Below, one piece after another: positions 57,098 through 64,000 of a stretch of 64,000 bases of DNA. Position numbers and translations under genes: made by a program. The stretch is from Tubulanus polymorphus (lineage: Eukaryota; Nemertea; Palaeonemertea; Tubulaniformes; Tubulanidae), in NCBI RefSeq assembly GCF_964204645.1, contig NC_134027.1, forward strand, positions 14,188,485 to 14,252,484, in the 5' to 3' direction. The notes beneath the pieces were generated by a model. The model had not been told where the DNA came from, made no database searches, and saw only the letters and a program-made list of their open reading frames with translations. Each line of letters starts with the position of its first letter. The first letter of the stretch is position 1.

Positions 57098-58342
57098 AGT
57101 GGGAGTTATATCAATCCTTCTAAGAATCATAGAATATCTAATGCTATTAAAGCAGACAGATCACATCATATAATTACTCATAACCCTTCTAATATTAATC
57201 CCGATGAAACTTTATATGTTAGAATTCCTCGATTAACACAAAATACTTTTTATGTTCCAAATAGTATTTATTTATCAGCCGATATAAAAGTAATCGGTAA
57301 TAATAATAATTATATTGTTGATAATGTTGGAAGATATTTGATTAAAAAATTAACTATAAAGATTGGTCCAGAAACAGTTTTCTCATTAGATGATTATAAT
57401 TTATTTATGCATTATAAAGATGTATGGTTAACTAAAGAAAATAGAAATAATATGATTTTTCAAGGCATCCAATCAGAAAACCAAAATAAATTAAGATCAG
57501 AAGCTAATAGCGCAATATTAACTAATGCTGTAGATAAATTGATAAAAAGTATATATGGAAGCAAATATAAAATTCCATTAGACTTTGAATTGATGAATAA
57601 CAATGCACCTTTATATAAATACGCAATTCAAGAAGACGTTATATTCGAAATAACATTTGCTCCTGTAAATGAAATTGTATTATCTAGCGTTAATAAAGAT
57701 ATGGGTTATAAATTATCGAATATATGTTTAGAATATGATACAGTTACTGATGAAAATATTTCAAGTATAATTCAAACTCAATATAATCAAGGATTTTCAT
57801 TATTATATGATTATATTGATAAATTTAAAACTGTAACTATTAATGCAAATGATGAAATTATTAATGAGAATATTAACTTCCCAAGAAGATCTATTAAAGG
57901 TATATTAATATTTTTTACTATTGCAACATATACTAATGGCGCAATAAATGTTGATAATTATTATAATCCTGAAATAACAAAAGTAGAAATAACTATCGAA
58001 GGAATAGCAAATAAAATATTTTGTCAAGGAATGAGAATGATTGATCAATGGCCAGAAATTAGAAAACATTTTATGAATGAAAAAGTGAAATCATCTGAAA
58101 ATTGTAATATTAATCAAATTGATTATTATACCGGTAATAAATATGCATTATGGTTAGATTTTAGAACAACAGAGGATAATTCATTACATGGTTCTGGAAA
58201 AAAATTACAGAACACTAAAGATGGAATACAATTATTCATGACAAAGAATAAAGGAATCAAAAATTTCAAAATGCACATTTATATTATATCTGACGGGCAA
58301 TTAAATATTGTAAATTCTCAATTAAATAGTGTTATGTATTAA
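57095..58342 (+). CDS. Candidate major capsid protein (double jelly-roll type), intact
   Basis: This 415-residue soluble protein is the longest open frame in the element. It has an N-terminal basic, His-containing region, then TLYVRIPRLTQNTFYVPNSI and alternating beta-strand segments such as RYLIKKLTIKIGPETVFSLD. Near the C-terminus it has YALWLDFRTTEDNSLHGSG and IQLFMTKN. Pattern, length and position match the major capsid proteins of Polinton-like elements. No stop or frameshift is present, in contrast to polymerase, integrase and ATPase. Fold assignment is from resemblance and not computed. Confidence 0.6.
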   Translation: MSGSYINPSKNHRISNAIKADRSHHIITHNPSNINPDETLYVRIPRLTQNTFYVPNSIYLSADIKVIGNNNNYIVDNVGRYLIKKLTIKIGPETVFSLDDYNLFMHYKDVWLTKENRNNMIFQGIQSENQNKLRSEANSAILTNAVDKLIKSIYGSKYKIPLDFELMNNNAPLYKYAIQEDVIFEITFAPVNEIVLSSVNKDMGYKLSNICLEYDTVTDENISSIIQTQYNQGFSLLYDYIDKFKTVTINANDEIINENINFPRRSIKGILIFFTIATYTNGAINVDNYYNPEITKVEITIEGIANKIFCQGMRMIDQWPEIRKHFMNEKVKSSENCNINQIDYYTGNKYALWLDFRTTEDNSLHGSGKKLQNTKDGIQLFMTKNKGIKNFKMHIYIISDGQLNIVNSQLNSVMY

Positions 58343-58381
58343 AATTTTTACTTTAATAAAAATATATATATATAATAAATG
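58343..58381 (+). promoter_or_regulatory. AT-rich spacer with AATAAATG
   Basis: A T5 run, then an (AT)n stretch and AATAAATG, lead into the next gene; a looser version of the motif. Confidence 0.4.
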
Positions 58382-59278
58382 GAAGGAGGTAAAGTACATA
58401 AACATATTCCATACACCGATACACATGAAAATAATGATGGTTTATATTATGTAATACCTTGTAATATAGCTTTGATATTTGATCCTATTTTCAAAATTTA
58501 TAAAACTAAACTAATAGAAATCGATAATAATAAAAGTGGTGTTGTTGATAATTTAAGTAATGTAATTGATAATAATGTAATACCTTCTACATCTAATAAT
58601 GTAATACCTACTACATCTAATAATGTAATACCTTCTACATCTATTAATGTAATACCTTCTACATCTAATAATGCAATAATATTAAATGTTAGTGAAAATA
58701 GAAATTATTGTGATTATTGTAAAGGTGAATTTTCAAACGCTCCATCAAATTGGAATAATCATATGAATACAAATTCACATATTACTAATGTTATAAAACG
58801 TGTTGGTTTAAGAGAATTTATAGAACACCCATTTAGATATGTTACAAAGTTTGTTTCAAATCAAAAAGTAAATGGTAAAGAATTATATGAAGATTTATTA
58901 TTAGCAACACCTAATAAAGATGAATTAGATATAACCGATGCTAATGAAATATAAGGACCAAACACTGTAAATGAAATATTAGGAGCAAACACTAATAAAG
59001 ATAATAATGAAAATACAGGAAAGCGCATTGATAATAAAGATTATATGAAACTTAAATCAGAAGATAAAGATATAGTTGATATGACTAATAAGTATATCAA
59101 TAAACCAATTATTTATGAAGATACGGTAAAAAGGGTGAAGAATAAGTACAAAAATAATAAAGAATTTGAAGAAGAAAATTCGGTAGAGAATTTGAATAGA
59201 TTGTTAGGGTCTGATGATGAATTGGAGAGTGATGATGAAAGTGATTCAGAAAGTGATTATCTAACACTCAAAAAGTAA
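58379..59278 (+). pseudogene. Zinc-finger protein with VIPSTSNN repeats and acidic tail, one stop
   Basis: Four to five repeats of NNVIPSTS (about residues 68-100) precede a C2H2-type finger (CDYCKGEFSNAPSNWNNH...H). A TAA at 58952 interrupts; the same frame continues through a short duplicated segment (GPNTVNEI/GANT) to an acidic end (DDELESDDESDSESD) and a stop at 59276. It might bind nucleic acid or organise the particle core; unproven. It is the last plus-strand gene before the convergent spacer. Confidence 0.55.
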
Positions 59279-59619
59279 TAAACGTTGAAAATTGTATAAA
59301 ATAATAGTAAATAAAAAAGGGGGGTTTAAGTATTAAGGTATCTAATACGTATCTAATACGTATCTAATACGTATTTAATACGTATTATTTGAAAATACCT
59401 TAAATTATATTTTTTTTAAATTTATATTAGAAACCTCAGTAATAATAAATAACCTTTATTATTTTCAAACTTATTCATATATTAGTTGAAAAAAATAAAA
59501 ATAAATTGGTTGAAAATTGTATGAATTATATTTATTTTAAAAAAGGGGGTTTTAAGTATTAATGTATTTAATACGTGTTTAATACGTATTTAATACGTAT
59601 TAGATAGATATATAAATAG
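59279..59619. repeat. Convergent intergenic spacer with duplicated AATACGTATT array
   Basis: Two ~100-bp direct copies (about 59281-59390 and 59505-59610) each run GTTGAAAATTGTAT, A-run, G5-6, TTTAAGTATTAA, then three to four TAATACGTATT palindromes. They lie between the ends of the plus- and minus-strand gene blocks. Candidate roles are replication origin, terminator pair, or partitioning/packaging site. Confidence 0.8.
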
Positions 59620-60192
59620 TTATTTTATAAATTTATATTCATATGGAAATTGTAATCTCAGTAATAATTTTGAACCTTCATTATTCTTTAATTTATTCAT
59701 ATATTCATCATGTAATTCAGTAGGTATAATTTGATTTTCTTCCAATGATTGTTGCATAGATTTTTTATCTTTGTTATAAAATAAAACTAGAAATCTTATA
59801 TTCTCCCTAAAGTCTTTAACAATTGAATTATATTTTTGATTTTAAACCCATGTTATCCCAAAATGTCTCCCAGAGAAAGCTAGATAACATAACTCACTTT
59901 CTCTAACTTTTGAATCATGTAAATTTGCGCAATCATCTATAATGAATAATGTATTTGATCCTTTATAAGTATCAATTGCTATTTTAATACAATTATCTAA
60001 ATTTTCTTTTACTGTTTTAGGATTTAATATAATAAACTTTTTTATCTTAACTATGTCTCTATTATATGTTTTATTCATTTCATAAGTAGGACAAAATAAT
60101 ATTATATTATCAAAATAATTCTTATAAATAGTTTCTAACAAATCTAATATGAAATGTGTTTTACCACAGTTTGTTACACCAGTAACTAACAT
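59620..60192 (-). pseudogene. A32/FtsK-like packaging ATPase, one stop
   Basis: The protein would pump DNA into capsids. The start is at or near M 60192 (MLVTGVTNCGKTHF); in-frame sequence before it has no earlier ATG. Walker A is GVTNCGKT and Walker B is TLFIIDDCAN, followed by LAFSGRHFGITWV. A TAA at 59842 then interrupts; the same frame continues with YNSIVKDFRENI and ends at 59620. It follows the integrase stop by 28 nt. With the stop it would lack its last ~75 residues. Confidence 0.8.
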
Positions 60193-60220
60193 ATTATGCG
60201 GTTCACATATAAATAAATCT

Positions 60221-61333
60221 TTATTCGTTTATTCTTTTAATTTTACTAGATAAAATCCATTCATTAAATTTATCACCATGTCCTTTATATTTCACCAAAG
60301 AATACTTTTTTCCTTTAAGAGTTTTTGTTTTCAATACTTTTTCTATTTTGTATTCTATTTCATCTGGATTTGGTACAAGTGATAATTCTTGTTCATAGAA
60401 ATAACCTAATATTTCTTCATCTTTTAAATCTTCTAATTTATAAACAAATGGTTTAGTTAATATTATCTTTTTAATCTTGAATATTTCTTCAGTAAAATTT
60501 GGAGTATAACCTTTATAAAATGTTTTTCTATATTTAGATATTCTAACATGTTGTCCAATTTTAAATTTTGGTTCTCCGAAATCAGGTGTAACAAACACAC
60601 CATACAAATTATTCCAAACTATTTCTGAATTATCTTCTTTTCTAGCTTGTATAGGTTTCATATTTATAGAACTATGTTTAGAATTATTATAACCTTTCAC
60701 TAAATCATCTAACACATCGATATATTTATATGTTTCATTAGCAGTAAAATATTTCCACATTCTAGTTTTCAATGTTTTATTAAACCTTTCTATAATAGAT
60801 GCTTTTTTATCTGAGTGTGTTGAAAAATATTTTACATCGTTATCAGATAATAGTTTTTAAAAATGTTTGTTATAAAATTCCTTACCTTCATCAAATTGTA
60901 TCTTATCTGGAATAGCTTCTTTAAATATAGATTTAAAAGCATTTGTCACTTCTATTCCAGTTTTATTTTTGATTGGAATTGACCATGCGTATCTACTGAA
61001 TATGTCTATAACATTCAGTATCCAGAAATATCCTTTGTTGTATTCCTCTAAGTTCTTCATGTCAATTAAATCTGCTTGCCATTGTTGATCGATATATGAA
61101 ACCATAACTTTTCTTGTTAAATAAGTTTTATCCATTTTCCTGTGGATTTGATATGTTGGTTGATTTTGTAACCATGATTTCAATTCACTATATTTTATAT
61201 CACCGTGTGGGTGCCGTACGGCACCATTTTCATTATCAGATTTAATTATATTCCATAATTCTGAAACGTTAGAATATGATACTTCACTTTCTGGGTTATA
61301 ATATAAATCTCTTAAATATTGTTCTTTTTTCAT
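60221..61333 (-). pseudogene. Retroviral-type integrase with chromodomain, one stop
   Basis: The protein would insert the element into chromosomes. The N-terminus has QPTYQIHRK; the core has QWQADLIDM (first Asp), IDIFSRYAW, FDEGKEFYN (second Asp), and SIIERFNKTLK (Glu). A TAA at 60857 lies between the second Asp and the Glu, so the present gene is dead unless read through. After the core come an SH3-like region (GQHVRISKYRKTFYKGY) and a chromodomain-like end (YKIEKVLKTKTLKGKKYSLV, then YKGHGDKFNEW). Six nt separate it from the gene upstream. It has no TAAATG start context. Confidence 0.88.
61208..61230. repeat. GGTGCCGTACGGCACC palindrome, copy 1
   Basis: A perfect 16-nt GC-rich palindrome lies inside the integrase coding sequence (encoding part of GAVRHPHG). 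A one-mismatch copy with the same flanks (ATATCACC...GTGGGTG) stands at 62553-62587. Confidence 0.7.
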
Positions 61334-61339
61334 CTTCTT

Positions 61340-61708
61340 TTAATCCATTAATAATAATCTTGGGTTATTTTCAATGGTTTTAGGATTTGACTTATTTTCT
61401 GGTATGATAGGTTTATTGTCATTGGAATCATATTTATCATCAGATTTGAATTTTGATTTATATATTACACCAGATAATATAATAACTGTTACTAATCCAA
61501 TTGTAATATATAATTTATAATTACTTCCAGCATTAGAAGAATTAGATGGATTATTATTTGAATCAATATAAGATAAAGTCTGTGATTCATTTATATCAGT
61601 TAATTTCTTTTTCTTAGCTTTTTTTAATTCTGAAGATCTTTTACCTAATTCTCTTGCCCATTTGATTTGTTTCTTGGATCTAGCCTTTTTCTTAACGCTA
61701 TCACTCAT
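61340..61708 (-). CDS. Basic single-pass membrane protein
   Basis: The 122-residue protein has a very basic N-terminus (KKKARSKKQIKWARELGKR, residues 5-23), a serine/asparagine linker, one hydrophobic segment at about 69-84 (LYITIGLVTVIILSGVIY), and a Lys/Asn/Pro-rich tail. The basic part could bind DNA inside a particle. Its ATG overlaps the stop of the gene upstream (8-nt overlap, ATGAGTGA). The frame is intact. Confidence 0.6.
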   Translation of the reverse strand: MSDSVKKKARSKKQIKWARELGKRSSELKKAKKKKLTDINESQTLSYIDSNNNPSNSSNAGSNYKLYITIGLVTVIILSGVIYKSKFKSDDKYDSNDNKPIIPENKSNPKTIENNPRLLLMD

Positions 61709-62303
61709 TTATTTTAGTTAATTTTTGTTCTGAATCATTTTCTGTTTCGACGTTTGGTTGTAGTACATCTGTTTCATTCTTACCTGAATTATATTCCATA
61801 GGCTTGATGTTCGAAAATGTTATGACGCCAGTAGAAATTAATGTCATAACCGATCCTAATTGAAATGAAGCATAACCAACCCATTTTTGTAATTCAGTCA
61901 TAACTAAATAGTCATTTTTCGAATCACTATATAATTTATTTTCATCATCAATTGGTATTAACTGGTTACATAACTTAGAATAACATTTGACAATACCATC
62001 TGAAATAGAATCATTTATTCGGGCTAATCTTGCCTCTTCATAAATCTTAAAATATTTTATTACTTTATCTGGTTTCATAGCATCTAGTTCTTGATAAGTT
62101 AAAATTTTTCCCAAGAAACCCTTAGATTTCCCGCCAGCAATTAATAATTGAAGATGATGCTTACAATATAAATAGTTTTCATAATCAATATTACAATTAA
62201 CTTGAGCACAATTAGTTACAACTGTATCTTTATTATCACTTATACCCAAATCATCTAATGTCTTTTCAATATCAATACTATTCTTACTCGATTTCTTTGA
62301 CAT
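61701..62303 (-). CDS. Conserved element protein with C-terminal membrane segment
   Basis: The 200-residue protein has a cysteine-containing N-terminal third (CAQVNCNIDYENYLYCKHH) and a conserved-looking block (FLGKILTYQELDAMKPDKV). A hydrophobic segment follows near 150-170 (GSVMTLISTGVITF). The same block occurs, as I recall, in unannotated proteins of other animal virus-like elements. It is the first gene of the minus block that ends with the ATPase, and starts in a TATAAATG context. The frame is intact. Confidence 0.6.
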   Translation of the reverse strand: MSKKSSKNSIDIEKTLDDLGISDNKDTVVTNCAQVNCNIDYENYLYCKHHLQLLIAGGKSKGFLGKILTYQELDAMKPDKVIKYFKIYEEARLARINDSISDGIVKCYSKLCNQLIPIDDENKLYSDSKNDYLVMTELQKWVGYASFQLGSVMTLISTGVITFSNIKPMEYNSGKNETDVLQPNVETENDSEQKLTKINE

Positions 62304-62335
62304 TTATATTAGAGAAAAAAGCGAAAAAAAATATA
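62304..62335 (-). promoter_or_regulatory. T-runs plus TATAAATG on the minus strand
   Basis: Reading the minus strand, T8, CGC, T6, CTCTAA and TATAAATG lead directly into the 200-residue gene. It shows that the motif follows gene direction. Confidence 0.5.
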
Positions 62336-62639
62336 AGTATTATAAAATGATACCAGTATCTCTTTAGATTAATACTAGCTTAGTTAAAGGTAAAGAATTT
62401 TAGTATTAGTTATTGTTTTTTTAGTATTTTTTATTTGTGATATAAAGTATTCTCTTTTGAAAAGAATTGTAAAAGAAAATATCAAAAATTAAAATAGAAA
62501 TAATGGCTAGCTGAAGTTATTGTTTTTTTAATATATTTTATTTGAATTCTATTTGATATCACCACGTGGGTGCTGTACGGCACCATCTCACTACTTTTGT
62601 TTATCTATTAGGAGCAGTAATTATAACTGTCCAGATAAG
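62336..62639. other. AT-rich spacer with palindrome copy 2
   Basis: No gene is supported. TTATTGTTTTTTTAGTATTTTT and a near copy recur (62409, 62518). The palindrome GGTGCTGTACGGCACC lies at 62568-62583, in flanks like those of the integrase copy, so a small piece of integrase may have been duplicated here. Confidence 0.5.
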
Positions 62640-63137
62640 TTATTTCGGATCCTTGATATCAAATTCCTCAACATATTGTTCATTATTTGGATCATTGTTC
62701 CATTGATCAATAAATTTCTTTGCCTTTGTTAACTGTTCTAAATATAACTGTAAATCTAGTTTATTAGATTTGATTTGATTTTCTTTCTTTTCTAAAGGCC
62801 TTAAATTTTTCCAACCCCAAATAAGTTTTTTATTGTATTCAACATTCATGTTAAATTTAGATATTTGTAACACGTGATCAATATGGTAATAATCCCCATA
62901 ATTATCTTATTCATTTTATCATCGAATTGAAATATAATCCATGATTTGAGAAATTCATCTGAACAACCCAATAGATTAGATAGTGTTTCTGAATGTGTTT
63001 CTTTGTTGAATAATTGTGTTAATCTAGATCTTAAGCATTGTTTCAATCTAAAATTAAGATCTGTTTCATATCTTTCTCTCATATATTCTGTCACATAATC
63101 ATTATAAGCTTCTCTATTATCTTCTCGATATTGTTAC
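62640..63137 (-). pseudogene. HNH endonuclease-like protein, frameshifted and 5'-truncated
   Basis: The upstream frame (63094 and before) reads YMRERYETDLNFRLKQCLRSR, then TLSNLLGCSDEFLKSWIIFQF. After a frame change near 62910 the other frame reads YHIDHVLQISKF (HNH-type His pair) and WKNLRPLEKKENQIKSNKLD. LLGC...W...FQF...HIDH...WxNLRPL is the order of an HNH family common in large DNA viruses. The gene has no start codon before the tandem repeat at 63140, so its beginning is lost. Its role may be cutting competitor or host DNA, an inference. Confidence 0.65.
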
Positions 63138-63139
63138 AA

Positions 63140-63485
63140 TACCCGCGTCAGATGCGGACATACAGGCGCGCTTTTGCTTAATGCACATGTGTTAATCATA
63201 ATTATATATTCATTCTATAAATTCTGAAAAATAGAAACAACACATGCGTTACATGCGTCACATGCGGCCATTTATGGCCGGTTTTGCTTAATGCGCATGC
63301 GTTAATCATAATTATATATTCATTATGCAAATTCTGTAAAATAGAAACAACTGAACATAGAAAATTCAAACGCATTCATGTCCTCGTCACATGCGTTACA
63401 TGCGTCACATGCGGCCATTTATGTCCGGTTTTGCTTAATGCGCATGCGTTAATCATAATAGAAACGACTGAACATAAAAATTCAC
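63140..63485. repeat. Tandem repeat with GCGCATGCG palindromes at right side of element
   Basis: TTTTGCTTAATGCGCATGCG starts units near 63172, 63292 and 63429 (120 and 137 bp apart). Each has GTTAATCATAATTATATATT and ends in CACATGCGGCCATTTATG. The array cuts the start of the HNH gene and may be the subterminal region of the element. Confidence 0.8.
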
Positions 63486-64000
63486 CATTCAGATTTACAC
63501 AATACATTATACAAGTTGTTCAGTCGTTTCTTCCAATACATCATTTGATTTCTATAAATACAATTTATAATTACAAACATTTTTTCAATTGCTGGTAAAT
63601 ATTTAACTACATCATCAAATGTTAAACTTAATCATTGGAGTCCTAACGTTTTTGAAATTCTTATATAGTTTCTTCGTCGATCTTTTGGTGATTCTTGTGT
63701 TTCTTGTGCTAATTTCTATTGGTTCGATATCCATTGCTGTTGATTCCTCAGTCAGAAAGAGTATCTTGAGTTTCTCTATCACTTCTTGATGCGTATGGCG
63801 TTTTATTAATCTAAAAGATATTAGCGGCAACTCTAGCCATCTACAAGATATACTAAATACACTTAAATATATCTAAAGGTTTCATATTTAATAGCCCTAA
63901 TAACTACAAAAAACAGTACTTACATTTAGATTTAGAATTGTAAACTATAAACTCCTAATTTCGTTTCGAGAGATAGAATATCCTGAGCGTAATGTTACAG
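63486..64000. other. Right edge of window
   Basis: A minus-strand frame (63615 up to about 63858) reads LPLISFRLIKRHTHQEVIEKL and is open, but has no recognisable family. It could be an exon after TTGTAG or part of the element. No copy of the left inverted repeat is visible here. Confidence 0.3.

Larger units (their letters stand above)
47359..63140. mobile_element. Polinton/adintovirus-like integrated DNA element
   Basis: A block about 15.8 kb long is much more AT-rich than its surroundings, with tightly packed frames. It encodes family-B polymerase, integrase, packaging ATPase, candidate major and minor capsid proteins and several membrane proteins, the set that defines Polinton/Maverick-type viruses and their relatives. 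Plus-strand genes (47.97-59.28 kb) and minus-strand genes (63.1-59.62 kb) converge. The left limit is taken as a 400-bp inverted repeat; the right limit as the start of a tandem repeat, but the element could reach past 64 kb. Several genes are broken, so this copy is a relic. Confidence 0.85.

Noticed and set aside
56612-57130. 172-codon minus-strand frame opposite the membrane gene
   Set aside because: It is the antisense of an AT-rich coding region with clear plus-strand membrane segments and has no motif of its own.
63615-63860. Minus-strand frame at the right edge as a gene of the virus-like element
   Set aside because: No recognisable motif, no TAAATG context, and it lies beyond the tandem repeat; origin left open.

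Overview
The window is nuclear DNA from an animal, most likely a marine invertebrate; the phylum cannot be settled from the sequence. The only recognisable host gene is AMDHD1 (imidazolonepropionase, histidine breakdown). It is seen as three GT-AG exons on the + strand (17326-17603, 17695-17920, 45506-45724) whose phases join correctly. The intron between the last two is 27.6 kb and full of transposons. The first exons of the gene, and those after 45724, were not found.

Layout. 251-3246 (-): piggyBac-type transposase gene with four exons and one TTAA-flanked end. 3983-6484 (-): exons of an uncharacterised animal/transposon-associated gene and a CACTA-like transposase scrap. 6618-11347 (+): BEL/Pao retrotransposon with two frameshifts and two stops, lacking integrase and 3' LTR. 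12028-13010 (-): pogo/Tigger DDE transposase. 14.4-17.3 kb: MITEs, a palindromic simple repeat, a CENP-B-like fragment and the GIY-YIG end of a Penelope-like element. 18.5-30 kb: minisatellites, MITEs, a SINE and a broken PIN-like/cysteine-rich gene. 31281-39953 (-): Ty3/gypsy element with both LTRs, torn open by a hAT-like MITE, a SINE and a Myb/SANT-bearing element that itself holds a TTAA-flanked element. 40.9-41.25 kb: a palindromic minisatellite.

The most remarkable region is 47359 to about 63140: a very AT-rich, intron-poor, densely packed virus-like element of Polinton/Maverick or adintovirus type. It carries a family-B DNA polymerase, a retroviral-type integrase with a C-terminal chromodomain, an A32/FtsK-like packaging ATPase, an intact candidate double-jelly-roll major capsid protein, a candidate minor capsid protein, an HNH nuclease, zinc-finger proteins and an unusual number of small membrane proteins. 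Two gene blocks converge on a duplicated AATACGTATT-rich spacer at 59.28-59.62 kb. Most structural genes start in a near-identical context (T-run, then TAAATAAATG) that recalls poxvirus late promoters; polymerase and integrase lack it. Polymerase, minor capsid, integrase, ATPase and nuclease genes carry stops or frameshifts, so this copy is inactive, while several structural frames remain open. The left edge is a 400-bp inverted repeat with a GC-rich hairpin at its centre.

How the parts relate: AMDHD1 has become a landing site for many elements, several nested. In the virus-like element, polymerase would copy the DNA, integrase insert it (the chromodomain perhaps choosing chromatin), ATPase package it, and the capsid and membrane proteins form a particle. 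All of this is inferred from family resemblance, without database searches.
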